64,000 nt of DNA from Virgibacillus senegalensis (GCF_000821245.2 NZ_LN611425.1:1180924-1244923); one strand, 5' to 3'. Shown: positions 8,535-22,923, counted from the stretch's first letter. Notes: generated from the sequence alone by a model not told the origin. Program-made: numbers and translations.

Positions 8535-9887
8535 TCATGCGGATTGAAAGATTCCTATTGTACTGAGAAAAACAACAATAATCGTAATAGGAACGAGATA
8601 TCGCATTAAATTTTTCCAAATCGGGTACCAGGGAGAAGCCATACCGGAACTAAGCTTGAATTCTTGTTCGACCAACGACCTCTCCATTCGATGAATAATA
8701 AAAATGGCAATAAGGAGACTGCCAATCGGAAGAAGTATATTACTGACCAGATAGTCTGTCGCATCAAATATTGTCAGCCCAAATAGATGGAAGCTGCTTA
8801 TCGTGCTAGAAGACAGAGCAGCTGGTATCCCTGCAAAAAACACCACGACACCCGCGATGAAGGTGACAGGCTTTCTTCCTCGTTTACCACTCTCCGTGAA
8901 GGCAGATACGATGATTTCCAATAAACTAAACGAAGAAGTCAAAGTTGCGAATAAAAATAATAGCAGAAAAAGACTTAAAAATAACTCACCAAATGGCATT
9001 TGAGCAAATACAGAAGGGAGTACAATGAAAAGCAGCCCTGGTCCTTCTGTCGGTTCCAGACCGAAAGAGAATACAACCGGGAATATTGCCAATCCAGCTA
9101 GTAAAGAAACAAAGATATTCATGGTGACAACGCTGCCTGCAGCTGAAGGGATACTCACTTCTTTTTTTAGATAGGAGCTGTATGTAACCATGCAGGAAAA
9201 ACCGACTGCCAACGAGAAAAACGACTGGCCTAATGCATACAGTACTCCCTCCCCGGTTATATTGGAAAAATCAGGACGCAAGAAGAAACGCACTCCCTGC
9301 ATCGCCCCCTCCAATGTCAAAGATCTGATTACAAGAATGATAAAAAAGATAAACAATAACGGCATTAAGAGCTTGCTTGCCTGCTCAATCCCTTTTTTTA
9401 TCCCGAAAGAAACGACGATGATGTTAATCAGCAAGAATAATGCAAGACCAAGTAACGTTACCAGCGGACTTCCTGTTACAGATCCAAACATTTCCGCATA
9501 GTCAGCCTGGTCGGTAATCACCATTCCGGGAATGGATCTGGCACTATAGATCAGCACCCATCCACCGACGACACTGTAAAAAGATAAAAGCAGAAAACAG
9601 CCCGCAATCCCTAACCGCCCAATCCACGGCCAATGGGAGTCAGGTGCAAGTACTTTATAAGCAGTGACCGCTTCTTTCCCGGCTCCCCTGCCAATGATAA
9701 GCTCGGAAATCAACAAGGGAAGCCCGATCAATATCGTAAATGCGACAAAAATCAGGAAAAATGCTCCTCCACCGTTCATTCCGGTGACGTAGGGAAATTT
9801 CCAAATGGCTCCAAGACCGATTGCCGCCCCAGCCGTCGAAAGGATAAATCCTATTTTTGATGACCATTGCTCTCGATTCGTTTTCAT
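8535..9887 (-). CDS. NSS-family sodium-dependent transporter, probable tryptophan importer
   Basis: 450 residues, 11-12 membrane segments. The LeuT-type first helix is clear: SKIGFILSTAGAAIGLGAIWKFPYVTG, containing the unwound substrate and Na+ site. Bacterial members carry amino acids with Na+; TnaT and LeuT are the studied examples. It begins 47 bases after kynA on the same strand, preceded by GGAGGG, so it appears to be the last gene of the kynurenine operon. That context makes tryptophan (or kynurenine) the likely substrate; this is inference. Confidence 0.88.
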   Translation of the reverse strand: MKTNREQWSSKIGFILSTAGAAIGLGAIWKFPYVTGMNGGGAFFLIFVAFTILIGLPLLISELIIGRGAGKEAVTAYKVLAPDSHWPWIGRLGIAGCFLLLSFYSVVGGWVLIYSARSIPGMVITDQADYAEMFGSVTGSPLVTLLGLALFLLINIIVVSFGIKKGIEQASKLLMPLLFIFFIILVIRSLTLEGAMQGVRFFLRPDFSNITGEGVLYALGQSFFSLAVGFSCMVTYSSYLKKEVSIPSAAGSVVTMNIFVSLLAGLAIFPVVFSFGLEPTEGPGLLFIVLPSVFAQMPFGELFLSLFLLLFLFATLTSSFSLLEIIVSAFTESGKRGRKPVTFIAGVVVFFAGIPAALSSSTISSFHLFGLTIFDATDYLVSNILLPIGSLLIAIFIIHRMERSLVEQEFKLSSGMASPWYPIWKNLMRYLVPITIIVVFLSTIGIFQSA

Positions 9888-9934
9888 ATCAACCCTCCAA
9901 TTCTGCTATTTTAATATAAACGTCAAGGTGTTTG

Positions 9935-10774
9935 CTAGATTTTCGTCCTCAAATTCCAAAGCTCTGGAAAGAAATAGTGATCAAGAACTTTTTTTAAATA
10001 ACCAACTCCAGAAGAACCACCAGTCCCTGTCTTATGACCAATGATTCTTTCTACCGTCTTCATGTGACGAAACCGCCATTGCTGAAAGAAATCTTCGATA
10101 TCTACCAGCTTCTCAGCCAACTCATAAAGCTGCCAGTATTGAGCAACGTCACGATAAACTTCCAGCCATGCTGCTTCTACGGTAGCGTCCCCCCTGTATG
10201 AATCGGAAAAATCTCGTTTGATGACATCCTGATTGAGCGGAAATCCTGCTCTATCGAGTGCCTGGATTACAGCATCGTACAAGCCGGGGGCACGGTAGGC
10301 TTCTTCCAGCTGCTGGTAAATAAGCGGATCCTTTCGATATATTTTTAAAGCGTGCGGCGTTTTATAACCCAGGGAAAACTCAATCAACCGGTACTGATAG
10401 GATTGGAAGCCGGAAGCATTCCCAAGCTTATTGCGGAACTGGATGTATTCACTGGGAGTCAACGTCGACAAAACGTCCCAAGCAGCGATGATTTGCCGCT
10501 GAATCTTTTTCACTCTTGCCAGCATTTTAAAGGCTTCCGGCAATTGATCTTTGTTGACAGCCTGAGTTGCAGACTTTATTTCATACAGGATAAGCTTCAT
10601 CCACAATTCACTCACCTGGTGAATGATGATAAACAGCATCTCATCGTGATGGTCGGATAAACGGTGCTGGCTGTTCAATAACTGATCAAGACTCAAATAG
10701 TCACTGTACGTCATTTTTTGTAAAAAATCGGTATGTATACCTTGTCCTTCAGAAGAATGTTCTTTGCCAGCCAT
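9935..10774 (-). CDS. kynA: Tryptophan 2,3-dioxygenase
   Basis: 279 residues, normal for the bacterial family. Haem enzyme that opens the indole ring of L-tryptophan to N-formylkynurenine, the first step of the pathway. Recognisable blocks: [20 protein letters not shown] near the start, [31 protein letters not shown] and the C-terminal [11 protein letters not shown] loop that closes over the substrate. Start ATG at 10774 is preceded by GGAGGGAGGAAG; an upstream in-frame ATG at 10828 lies inside kynB. Third gene of kynU-kynB-kynA, 16 bases after kynB. Confidence 0.95.
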   Translation of the reverse strand: MAGKEHSSEGQGIHTDFLQKMTYSDYLSLDQLLNSQHRLSDHHDEMLFIIIHQVSELWMKLILYEIKSATQAVNKDQLPEAFKMLARVKKIQRQIIAAWDVLSTLTPSEYIQFRNKLGNASGFQSYQYRLIEFSLGYKTPHALKIYRKDPLIYQQLEEAYRAPGLYDAVIQALDRAGFPLNQDVIKRDFSDSYRGDATVEAAWLEVYRDVAQYWQLYELAEKLVDIEDFFQQWRFRHMKTVERIIGHKTGTGGSSGVGYLKKVLDHYFFPELWNLRTKI

Positions 10775-10790
10775 CTTCCTCCCTCCTTCT

Positions 10791-11420
10791 TTAGAGTCTG
10801 CGCAGGACGGCCCGCACTGGACTGCCATCCGCTTCCGCTATTGCCAAGGGCAGCGCAATCAGCTCATAATCCCCTGGATCAACATGATCGAGCATGAGGT
10901 TTTCCAAAATATAGACGTCATTTTCGTATAAAGCATGGTGAACAGCCAATTCCTTGCTCTCTACCGCATCGACAGAAGGCAAGTCGACTCCTAAAAGTTT
11001 TACTCCCAATCGTTTTAAATAGGGGCCGATATCCGGATCGATACTTGGCATTTTGCCAGGAAATCGTTTTGGATTGTTGGGAAGAGATGTATGCAGCAGC
11101 AGCCTTTTTACACCATCCAGCTGATGACCAGCAAGTGACGCTGCATCAATCATATCCGTATTGGAAACGTCGATTACTCTCGCAGGTCCAATATATGTGT
11201 CTATTGGTAAGTCGAGAACGCGTTCCCCGTCATTATCGAAATGGAATGGTGCATCAATATGGGTGCCTATATGACAACTGGAACTTATCTGGCCAATATT
11301 TACCGACCCGGTTTGCTCTATCGTATGAGCGAGACGATAGGAAAATGGTTTATCTCCTGGCCAATGTGCAATGTTGTCCGATAAAGGCTGTGTCACATCA
11401 ATCCATGCAGAAGTTTTCAT
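10791..11420 (-). CDS. kynB: Kynurenine formamidase (arylformamidase)
   Basis: 209 residues, cyclase-like metal hydrolase fold. The metal motif [14 protein letters not shown] (HxGTHxDxPxHF) is intact, and [15 protein letters not shown] near the N-terminus is typical of the bacterial KynB family. It hydrolyses N-formylkynurenine to kynurenine. The ATG directly follows the kynU stop codon (TAA-ATG), so translation is coupled; GGAGGT lies in the end of kynU. Confidence 0.95.
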   Translation of the reverse strand: MKTSAWIDVTQPLSDNIAHWPGDKPFSYRLAHTIEQTGSVNIGQISSSCHIGTHIDAPFHFDNDGERVLDLPIDTYIGPARVIDVSNTDMIDAASLAGHQLDGVKRLLLHTSLPNNPKRFPGKMPSIDPDIGPYLKRLGVKLLGVDLPSVDAVESKELAVHHALYENDVYILENLMLDHVDPGDYELIALPLAIAEADGSPVRAVLRRL

Positions 11421-12713
11421 TTACGCGATTACCTCCCGTTTCTTTTCAAACTGTTTATACCGTTCCTCTACCATAATGGTGTGCAATATATCGACGACCT
11501 GCCATACTTCCTCAAATGTATTGTATAAGGCAACAGGTGCAAGCCGAATCCCATTGGGAGACCGAAAGTCCGGGACAACGCCAGCCTCCTTCAACGCTTT
11601 GCAAATACGAACGGCTTCTTCATGCTCGAGGAAAACATGGCCGCCTCGTGCTTTATGCATCAACGGATTAGCTACCGTAAAATGATAGCCTGCTAAGAAA
11701 TGATCGATTAAGTAAAGCAAGTAATCCGTTAGTTGTAATGATTTGGATCGTATTCTGTCCATTCCTGCTTCTTCAAACATGTTCAAGGAACCGATCAACG
11801 GGGCCATGCTAAGAATGTGGGGTGTCCCTATTTGAAAGGCCCCCGCAGTAGATGCCGGGGTTAGTGTATGTTCCATGTCGAATTGTTTTTCTTTATCGGA
11901 GCTGAACCAACCAGCTAAACCTGGGGCCTTGCCAAAATGTCGCCGATTTACGTATAGACCGCCGACACTTCCCGGTCCTCCGTTCAAATGTTTATAAGTA
12001 CACCAGAATGCAAAATCGACTCCCCATTCATCCAGTTGGTGTGGTACAGCTCCGATAGAATGGCACAAATCAAAACCGATCAAAATGCCCCTCGAGTGGG
12101 CAGCTTCGGTCAATCGTTTCATATCAATAATTTGGCCGCTGCGGTATAACACACTCGGCAGTACAATCAAAGCAATTTCATCCGACATCTCCGCTATAAT
12201 CGCTTCTTCATCCAGTGTTTTGCCATCGGTGCTTTTTACCTGAACGAGATGCTCATTCGGCTCATATCCTTTTTGCCTTAATTGACTCTGCAAGGCATAT
12301 ATATCGGAGGGAAAATTCAATTCATCTGCCAAAATTTTCGTTCTATTTCCGTTCGGTTGATAAAAAGCTGCAACAAGTTGATGCAAATTGACCGTTGTCG
12401 ATCCAGTGATCACCACTTCTTCTTGTCCTGCTCCTAATAACGTTGCAGATAAATTCCCTAATGTTTCTGCCATGTAATACCAGGGATGTTCTCCTGAAGT
12501 CCATCCATCGATCCCATACCGCTTCCACGAGTCCATTACTTCCTGAACCGATTGTTCTGCCCGCTTTGAAAGCAATCCCAACGAATTTCCGTCAAAATAG
12601 ATGACATCCTTGTTCAGGTAAAATTCATCGCGGAATCCTGATAATGGATCCTGCTGATCCAACTCCCTTGCATGTTCTCTGCTCCAGCGATCGCTATTAT
12701 GATCTGCACTCAA
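11421..12713 (-). CDS. kynU: Kynureninase
   Basis: 430 residues. PLP enzyme that cleaves kynurenine to anthranilate and alanine. Landmarks: [16 protein letters not shown] at the N-terminus, [13 protein letters not shown], and the PLP lysine in [13 protein letters not shown]. The start is TTG at 12713: AAAAGGAGG lies nine bases upstream, the length then matches the family, and the promoter at 12751-12779 lies upstream of it. The frame stays open to an ATG at 12830, but that codon is upstream of the promoter and would add 39 residues with no family counterpart. First gene of the operon. Confidence 0.95.
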   Translation of the reverse strand: MSADHNSDRWSREHARELDQQDPLSGFRDEFYLNKDVIYFDGNSLGLLSKRAEQSVQEVMDSWKRYGIDGWTSGEHPWYYMAETLGNLSATLLGAGQEEVVITGSTTVNLHQLVAAFYQPNGNRTKILADELNFPSDIYALQSQLRQKGYEPNEHLVQVKSTDGKTLDEEAIIAEMSDEIALIVLPSVLYRSGQIIDMKRLTEAAHSRGILIGFDLCHSIGAVPHQLDEWGVDFAFWCTYKHLNGGPGSVGGLYVNRRHFGKAPGLAGWFSSDKEKQFDMEHTLTPASTAGAFQIGTPHILSMAPLIGSLNMFEEAGMDRIRSKSLQLTDYLLYLIDHFLAGYHFTVANPLMHKARGGHVFLEHEEAVRICKALKEAGVVPDFRSPNGIRLAPVALYNTFEEVWQVVDILHTIMVEERYKQFEKKREVIA

Positions 12714-12750
12714 ATGGAACAGCCTCCTTTTGAAAAATTCTGTCAATTCG

Positions 12751-12779
12751 ACTATATAGTTTACCAGATTGGTTGTCAA
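12751..12779 (-). promoter_or_regulatory. Promoter of the kynUBA operon
   Basis: On the minus strand TTGACA (12774-12779), 17-base spacer, TATAGT (12751-12756). This is a near-consensus SigA promoter and would give a leader of about 30 bases before the TTG start of kynU. Confidence 0.75.
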
Positions 12780-12855
12780 CGCGCGCCTCGACAACTCCCT
12801 CTTTCCTTTTCTAAAGCAAAGGGATTCCATAGCTCCTGGTAAAAAGGCGATGATG

Positions 12856-12888
12856 CTATGTATCTATGTTTGGTTTCCATAGACATAG
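12856..12888. repeat. Inverted repeat between kynU and the GH2 gene
   Basis: CTATGTATCTATG and CATAGACATAG pair over 11 bp with one bulge around a nine-base spacer. It lies about 80 bp upstream of the kyn promoter in the divergent region and could be an operator. The rest of 12889-13199 is AT-rich with an unexplained AAAGGAGG at about 13139; I see no convincing gene in it. Confidence 0.4.
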
Positions 12889-13127
12889 CTTTTATGCCGT
12901 TTGCACTACAACAACTGAAATTGGATTTGTAAATCTTAAAAAAGTGAAGAAAATCTTAAAATTATCCAGTTATTAAATCTGGTATTTATGTTAAATCCTT
13001 TTATATTTTATGTAACCGCTATCATTTTCATGTGTATTAGTCCCCTTCTCCCACCATTGTCCTATCTCACATTTTCCGGGGATAAAATCCAAATCGAAGT
13101 TTCTTTATTTATTATAAAGATACTTAA

Positions 13128-17651
<4,524 letters not shown>

Positions 17652-17660
17652 AAAGGAATG

Positions 17661-17698
17661 CACAGCTGTCTTTTTTGAAAAGGCAGTTGTGTATTTAT
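17661..17698 (+). terminator. Terminator-like hairpin after GH2 gene
   Basis: CACAGCTGTC pairs with GGCAGTTGTG (10 pairs, two G-T) followed by a short T/A-rich tail. Moderate quality. Confidence 0.55.
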
Positions 17699-17821
17699 TA
17701 CCATTTCTTTTATAGGTATGCTTTTTTGATTTCTTGTCAATCCCATTAATGATACAGTTTATCGTGTAACGTACCAGCTGTAGAAGACGTCTAATCGACA
17801 AATGATACGGGAGGTTATGGA

Positions 17822-18286
17822 ATGAAAAAAGCATTCCTTTTATTGTTTTTGACAGTCATTGTCATCCTTGGAGGATGCGGATCAAACAATCAAACAGAGG
17901 AGGCAGATGAAGTGAATGGTGACGGAAGCGATGCAAACAACGAAGTGCATGCCGAACTGAAGGAACAGAGCCCGCTGATGTATCAGTATTCTGTTACAAA
18001 CGAAAGCAACGAGAAGGTAGAACTCGAATTTTCCAGTTCCCAACGATATGATTACGAGATTACGAACAAGGATGGGGAACAGGTTTTTCTATTTTCCAGT
18101 GTTACTTCCTTTGCTCAAGTGATGGGAGAAGAAACGCTGGCACCTGGCGATATGCTCAACTACCAGATTGATCTAAGTGAACGTGACTTGGAACCAGGCA
18201 ATTATCTATTGACAGCCTGGTTGACTCCGAGAAGCGGTGACAAATACAAAGCGGAGCAAACATTCACTGTTCCCGGAGAAGAATAA
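17822..18286 (+). CDS. BsuPI-domain lipoprotein
   Basis: 154 residues. Signal peptide with lipobox VILGGC (C19), an acidic low-complexity linker to about residue 45, then an Ig-like BsuPI domain (YSVTNESNEKVELEFSSSQ, YDYEITNKDGEQVF, TLAPGDMLNYQ). BsuPI is the intracellular proteinase inhibitor fold of Bacillus; in lipoproteins it probably serves as a protein-binding module on the cell surface. Stands alone after the GH2 gene; no functional link is visible beyond position. Confidence 0.82.
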   Translation: MKKAFLLLFLTVIVILGGCGSNNQTEEADEVNGDGSDANNEVHAELKEQSPLMYQYSVTNESNEKVELEFSSSQRYDYEITNKDGEQVFLFSSVTSFAQVMGEETLAPGDMLNYQIDLSERDLEPGNYLLTAWLTPRSGDKYKAEQTFTVPGEE

Positions 18287-18339
18287 AGCAAACAGCCTGG
18301 ACATGTCTCCAGGCGACAACGTCTACTCCATAAAAGAAA

Positions 18340-18360
18340 GGGCGCCCGATTCGGGCACCC
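18340..18360. terminator. Bidirectional terminator between lipoprotein and GNAT genes
   Basis: GGGCGCCCGA/TCGGGCACCC hairpin between convergent genes. The better T run (TTTCTTTT) is on the minus strand, serving the GNAT gene. Confidence 0.8.
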
Positions 18361-18367
18361 TCCTCTC

Positions 18368-18928
18368 TTATTTCACTTTGGCATAAATGCATGTGTTTGT
18401 AAGATGTTTTCCGTCTGCAGACAAATCATCCTTTTTCAAAATCCCCTCTAATTCGTATCCCAATTTTTCCGGGATGGCACGGCTTTTCAGGTTTTTTTCT
18501 TCGCATCTTATTTCGACCCGATTGCAATTCAAATCAGAGAAAGCAAAGGCAGTCAATGCATCCACGGCTTCTTTCATATAACCGAGCCCTGTAAATTTTG
18601 TATCGATCCAATAACCTATTTCACACTTCGGCACTTCCCAATCGATATTATGAAAACCGGAGGAGCCGATAAATGCATTGGTTTCCCGATGGAACAGCAG
18701 GTATCTTAATTTTTCCCGTTTCAAAAAGCGAATGTGCGCTTCTCTCGCTTCACTTTCACTTTCGGCGACTGTTGGCGTGGTTTGCGCAAAGGGCATCCAG
18801 GGGCGCAACTCGTCAATAGAGTTTTTGATTGCCTGGTTCACCGCTTCCCCATCTCCCGGTTCCGGTCTGCGTAACAACAGTCTATCCGTTTCTATTTCAG
18901 CTGGTATATTCATTAAAATTGGATTCAA
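18368..18928 (-). CDS. GNAT N-acetyltransferase (RimJ/RimL type)
   Basis: 186 residues. ETDRLLLRRPEPGDGEAVNQ at the N-terminus and IGYWIDTKFTGLGYMKEAV, which forms the acetyl-CoA pyrophosphate loop, place it in the ribosomal-protein-serine acetyltransferase-like group. C-terminal NCNRVEIRCEEKNLKSRAIPEKLGYELEG is typical. Start is TTG at 18928 with GGAGG seven bases upstream; the first ATG is five codons further in and too far from that site. Substrate unknown. Confidence 0.88.
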   Translation of the reverse strand: MNPILMNIPAEIETDRLLLRRPEPGDGEAVNQAIKNSIDELRPWMPFAQTTPTVAESESEAREAHIRFLKREKLRYLLFHRETNAFIGSSGFHNIDWEVPKCEIGYWIDTKFTGLGYMKEAVDALTAFAFSDLNCNRVEIRCEEKNLKSRAIPEKLGYELEGILKKDDLSADGKHLTNTCIYAKVK

Positions 18929-18955
18929 TAGCTATCCTCCTTTTTCTTTCCCTGT

Positions 18956-19513
18956 TTACTCTAATTGTTTTAGGACTATTGCCGGTGCACCGCCAGCTAC
19001 AACATTTGCCGGGATATCTTTTGTGACTACTGATCCAGAAGCGATTACGACATTATCACCAATCGTTACCCCTGGATTGATAACAGACCTGCCACCAATC
19101 CATACATTGTTTCCGATCGTGACCGGCTTGCCGAATTCAGCACCAGATTTCCGGATTTTGGCATCTAACGGATGGGAAGCAGTGTATATATGTACGCCTG
19201 GAGCCAGTAAACAATCATCCCCGATCCGGACCTCACATACATCCAGGATCGTGCAGTCAAAGTTGGCATAGAAGCGCTCGCCGACATGGATGTTATAGCC
19301 ATAATCACAGCGAAAAACCGGTTCTACGAAAAAGCTCTCCCCTGTTGTTCCAAAAAGTTCTTTTAGTATTTCCCTCTTTTGTTCATCCTCTGTTTCGATT
19401 GTCTGGTTGAAGAGCCTTGTCAGCCTGCGTGCGTTGTTACGGTCAGATACCAATTGTGGATCACCGGCGTTATACAACTCGCCGTTGATCATCTTCTCTC
19501 TCTCTGATTTCAT
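18956..19513 (-). CDS. Sugar O-acetyltransferase (maltose/galactoside acetyltransferase type)
   Basis: 185 residues. An N-terminal Mac domain ([22 protein letters not shown]) is followed by left-handed beta-helix hexapeptide repeats ([53 protein letters not shown]). The active-site histidine is in YTASHPL. Transfers acetyl from acetyl-CoA to a sugar hydroxyl in the cytoplasm. Followed by GNAT gene after 27 bases, probably co-transcribed. Confidence 0.92.
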   Translation of the reverse strand: MKSEREKMINGELYNAGDPQLVSDRNNARRLTRLFNQTIETEDEQKREILKELFGTTGESFFVEPVFRCDYGYNIHVGERFYANFDCTILDVCEVRIGDDCLLAPGVHIYTASHPLDAKIRKSGAEFGKPVTIGNNVWIGGRSVINPGVTIGDNVVIASGSVVTKDIPANVVAGGAPAIVLKQLE

Positions 19514-19602
19514 CCCCTGTCCTACCCTTCTTTAGCAATTTACTAGATTATATACAGGGTACCATAAATTTTCAATATTCAAAGAATAAACAGGAACAAA
19601 AA

Positions 19603-19644
19603 CAGTCCCCCACCACTCCACCCTGGAAGATTGGCGGGGGACTG
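19603..19644 (-). repeat. GGGGACTG-type palindrome acting as terminator after the M20 peptidase
   Basis: CAGTCCCCC and GGGGGACTG arms of nine pairs extended by CCA/TGG after a mismatch. On the minus strand it starts 12 bases after the peptidase stop and is followed by TTTTTG, so it can act as a rho-independent terminator. Same motif family as the elements at 49800, 49969, 50070 and 54629. Confidence 0.7.
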
Positions 19645-19655
19645 ACCCCGGTTTT

Positions 19656-20807
19656 TTATTGTCTTTTGGCAGTTAGCAGCTCGATGGAGCGGGCCAGCAA
19701 GGCTGTTCTTTTGGCGAATGTTTTTAAATCCACATACTCTTCAGACAGGCTGTGTGAATACTCACCCAACGGTCCCATTCCATCGACGGTCGGTATTCCC
19801 TCGTCTGCTGTATAGGCGGCATCTGAAGCGCCACCAGTACCGACATCCTTTATCGACATGCCAAGCTCTTTTCCGGCATCGCGTATGACATCCAAAAGCA
19901 TTTCCGTTTCTTCCGTTTTTTCCATCGGGGGCTGCGCCATACCGCCCTCCAATTTAGTCGTTGTCCCTTCGACCGTATCTTCATCGGCTATCTCCGATAT
20001 TTCTTTGGTAACTTCCTTTGCTTGTTGCTTATCTTTTACTCTGACATCCACTTTAGCGTCGGCATCAGGCGGAACCGTATTACTGGAGGTTCCTCCATTA
20101 AACAACCCGACATTAACCGAAAGTCCAGATTGATAGTCATTTAAATCCTGCAATTTGATAACCTTATGGGCCAGTTCGTTAATTGCGCTCCTCCCCAACT
20201 CGGGTTCTACTCCGGCATGCGCACCTTTTCCCTCGACTTCCAAATCGAATCGGCCTACCCCTTTTCGTTCTGAAACCACAGCATCATCCGGCCGACCCGA
20301 CTCCACAACTAGGGAATAATGCTTATCGGCTGCTGCTTTTTTTATCAAAGGCTTCGATGTAGGAGAACCGATTTCTTCATCGCTGTTAAATATAACATGA
20401 ACATTTTTATATGCTTCCGATCCGTTTTCTTTTAACGCTTTCAGTGCGTATAAAACGGCTACATGGCTCGCTTTTTCATCGCTTACACCAGGTCCATATG
20501 CCTTATCATCAATTATTTCAAAGGGCCGTTCCTTTGCTGTCCCTTTCGGAAAAACCGTATCCATATGTGCGACAATCAAGATTTTGGGATCACTGTTACG
20601 CTCAGCTTTCACTTCTAAGTTGTTACCTTGTTCACTCTCTCTGTGGAGATGCACATACATCCCCTGCTGCTCGAACTTTTCCCTAAGCAATTTACCAATT
20701 TGATCGACGCCTTCCTTATCATAAGTGTTGCTGTCCGTGTTAACCAGTTCTTCAAGCAAAGCGATCATTTCCGGCATTTGCTGTTCCAGCTGTTTTTCAA
20801 GATTCAT
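19656..20807 (-). CDS. M20-family metallopeptidase (glutamate carboxypeptidase-like)
   Basis: 383 residues. Di-zinc motifs: VAHMDTVFPKGT (first His and Asp), FNSDEEIGSPTS (catalytic Glu pair) and TGGASDAAY (late ligand region). The dimerisation domain contains GVGRFDLEVEGKGAHAGVEP and GGTSSNTVPPDA. The family removes C-terminal glutamate or hydrolyses dipeptides; no signal peptide, so cytoplasmic. Monocistronic; AAGGAGG lies upstream of the ATG. Confidence 0.9.
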   Translation of the reverse strand: MNLEKQLEQQMPEMIALLEELVNTDSNTYDKEGVDQIGKLLREKFEQQGMYVHLHRESEQGNNLEVKAERNSDPKILIVAHMDTVFPKGTAKERPFEIIDDKAYGPGVSDEKASHVAVLYALKALKENGSEAYKNVHVIFNSDEEIGSPTSKPLIKKAAADKHYSLVVESGRPDDAVVSERKGVGRFDLEVEGKGAHAGVEPELGRSAINELAHKVIKLQDLNDYQSGLSVNVGLFNGGTSSNTVPPDADAKVDVRVKDKQQAKEVTKEISEIADEDTVEGTTTKLEGGMAQPPMEKTEETEMLLDVIRDAGKELGMSIKDVGTGGASDAAYTADEGIPTVDGMGPLGEYSHSLSEEYVDLKTFAKRTALLARSIELLTAKRQ

Positions 20808-20947
20808 TGAGAAATAGAACCTCCTTTAATTCTTCTATTCTACCTATTCCCATTCAGAAATCGATAACACGTGAAATCTCTTCACAGGCACCATTCTTAA
20901 TCAAGTAGACGCATCCGGATTACGAAAAGATTTTTTGGCAATAAAAT

Positions 20948-20968
20948 AACACCATACATGATGGTGTT
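20948..20968 (-). terminator. Terminator after the HD-domain gene
   Basis: AACACCAT/ATGGTGTT stem with a five-base loop and an AT-rich T tail on the minus strand, about 65 bases after the HD gene stop. Confidence 0.55.
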
Positions 20969-21034
20969 GGTTTGAATGAATCCTCTACACGGTTTGCAAA
21001 AAAGGAAGTAGGATATATGGGATTTCAATTAACT

Positions 21035-21562
21035 TTATACATTCATCCGAGCAGTCAAGTGCTGATCAATCTTTTCATCGAGTAATTCAATAAGCGTTAT
21101 TTCTTTTTGCCTGTCCATGTTGCGATAATGATGGGAATCCCCTGGTTGCTTATCCTTTTCATCAGCCAAATGAATTACTTGCTGTAAAGCATTCAACTGA
21201 ACATTCCCTTCAGGCAGTGCAGATTCAGTGTGAAATAATATAGCATGGGCAATCTCTTTTGCAGCCTGTTTGTCCTCTCCGAGACGAACGAGTAACTTAT
21301 GAGCACGCTCCGCCCCTTTTATGGGATGAATGTCATAAGCCCGGTATAGCTGATAATCCCATTCACCATTTCGGTACCATTGATAGTGCCCGATGTCGTG
21401 CAAAAAACCTGCTTTCGCCGCCCAGTCGGGATTTACTCCATAGGATAAGGCCAATTTGTAGGCGTGAAAAGCTACGGAAATAGCATGAGCCATTCCGGAA
21501 CGACGGACATATTTCTGCGCAATCGAGTGATTGTAAATGTTTTTCATTGTGACTGTTCTCAT
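21035..21562 (-). CDS. HD-domain hydrolase
   Basis: 175 residues. HD-superfamily metal phosphohydrolase core: histidine in AHAISVAFHAYKLA, the HD pair in GFLHDIGHYQWY, AHAILFHTES and a final aspartate in HLADEKDKQPG. Such proteins hydrolyse phosphomonoesters or nucleotides; the substrate is unknown. ATG at 21562 is preceded by GAGGAGG at eight bases, so the later ATG at residue 6 is not needed. Stands alone. Confidence 0.85.
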   Translation of the reverse strand: MRTVTMKNIYNHSIAQKYVRRSGMAHAISVAFHAYKLALSYGVNPDWAAKAGFLHDIGHYQWYRNGEWDYQLYRAYDIHPIKGAERAHKLLVRLGEDKQAAKEIAHAILFHTESALPEGNVQLNALQQVIHLADEKDKQPGDSHHYRNMDRQKEITLIELLDEKIDQHLTARMNV

Positions 21563-21742
21563 CTTGCTGCCTCCTCTGTTGTTGGTTTTTGGTTAAATTA
21601 TCGAATATCGTAACATTTATAAAATACAGAATCAATTAGCTAGTCAAGTTATCTTACAAGAAATGAATGGATGATTTTCCAAACAGATTGTCATTGCCAA
21701 ACGTATACCCATTTCGCTTAAATATCAATCTATTTTAAAAAA

Positions 21743-21780
21743 AACGAGTGCTGCTGCCCCATTAGGCATCAGCACTCGTT
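21743..21780. terminator. Terminator of the aldo/keto reductase gene
   Basis: AACGAGTGCTG/CAGCACTCGTT stem of 11 pairs with an internal GCC/GGC extension, flanked by A runs on the left, giving a T tail on the minus strand. Confidence 0.85.
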
Positions 21781-21786
21781 TCCAAA

Positions 21787-22719
21787 TCAACGAAAAATAC
21801 GATCGATTTCTTTTATCTCTTCTTCTGTCAGCTTCACATCCAACGTTTTCAGGTTATTCAGTACTTGCTCAGAATGTTTCGCACCTGGAATAATGGCATC
21901 GATGGATGGACGGGTCAAATACCAGGCAAGTACCACATGAGCGACCTCTGCACCTTTCGCTTCTGCAATGTTTCTAACTTTATCAACTTTCGTTAAATTA
22001 TTCTTGTAAATTTCACCTTGGAAATGCGGCATTTCTTTGCGCAAATCATTAAAGGTCGTTTGTTCGGTGTATTTGCCGGCCAATAAGCCAGAGGCAAGCG
22101 GGAAATACGGGATGAACGAAATATTATTTTCCTTTGTATATGGCAATAATTCTTTCTCTGCATCGCGCTGAAGCAAATTGTACTCGCCTTGATAAACGTC
22201 GACATAACCATCTTTATTGGCTTCTTTCAATTGATCAATCGAAAAGTTGGATACGCCAATTGCCTTGATTTTCCCTTCATCCTTTAATTCTTTCAGTGCT
22301 CCGACTGCTTCATCCTTTGGAGTGTTATCGTCTGGGAAGTGGATATAAAACAAATCAATATAGTCGGTTTGCAGCCTTTTCAAGCTGTCTTCCAATGCTT
22401 TTTTCAGAAATGCAGGAGAATTATCCATGACTGTTTCATCACCGACAAACTTATGCGCCCCTTTTGTAGCAAGGACGACATCACTCCGTTTACCAGTCTC
22501 CTGAAGTACCTCACCTATCAGCTCCTCAGACCGTTCGGGGCCATAGATAAACGCTGTGTCTAAAAAATTGACTCCATTATTGATCGCCGTCCGAACTAAA
22601 TCCTTTCCTGCTTCTTCATCCAAATTCGGATAAAGGTTATGTCCACCGACTGCGTTTGTACCTAGTCCGATGGGATTGACCGTCAATCCAGACTTCCCTA
22701 ATTTTGTTTTTTCAGCCAT
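21787..22719 (-). CDS. Aldo/keto reductase
   Basis: 310 residues. NADPH-dependent carbonyl reductase fold. Catalytic residues are in place: D and Y in [15 protein letters not shown] in [12 protein letters not shown] in [10 protein letters not shown]. The C-terminal cofactor signature is [15 protein letters not shown]. Resembles the general-stress AKR12-like enzymes of Bacillaceae. Monocistronic. Substrate not identifiable. Confidence 0.92.
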   Translation of the reverse strand: MAEKTKLGKSGLTVNPIGLGTNAVGGHNLYPNLDEEAGKDLVRTAINNGVNFLDTAFIYGPERSEELIGEVLQETGKRSDVVLATKGAHKFVGDETVMDNSPAFLKKALEDSLKRLQTDYIDLFYIHFPDDNTPKDEAVGALKELKDEGKIKAIGVSNFSIDQLKEANKDGYVDVYQGEYNLLQRDAEKELLPYTKENNISFIPYFPLASGLLAGKYTEQTTFNDLRKEMPHFQGEIYKNNLTKVDKVRNIAEAKGAEVAHVVLAWYLTRPSIDAIIPGAKHSEQVLNNLKTLDVKLTEEEIKEIDRIFR

Positions 22720-22903
22720 TTGATCCCAACTCCTCTCTTTGTTTACGTTATATGATTACACAATTTAAACGGAATTTGAAATAGAAAGCTTAGGCTTTCA
22801 GATGTGTTAAAATAGAATACATTTAAAAATAAAAATGGTAAACATGCTTCTGAACAAGAATAAAAGGACGTCAAAATGGAAGTAAATATGCGTTCGAGAA
22901 ATT

Positions 22904-22923
22904 ACTACACTGTCCATGGGCGA
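22904..22923 (+). repeat. Short remnant resembling the MITE-like element at 34.6 kb
   Basis: Matches 34606-34625 at 17 of 20 positions (actacact-tcca-gggc-a). It lies in the 330-base gap between the aldo/keto reductase and the aldolase, which otherwise holds only the terminator at 23004. Similarity over 20 bases is weak evidence. Confidence 0.3.

Noticed and set aside
9190-9860. Plus-strand frames inside the NSS transporter region
   Set aside because: Low-complexity antisense translations of membrane helices; no ribosome sites.
18678-19271. 197-codon plus-strand frame across the acetyltransferase genes
   Set aside because: It is antisense to two well-supported acetyltransferase genes and has no family features.
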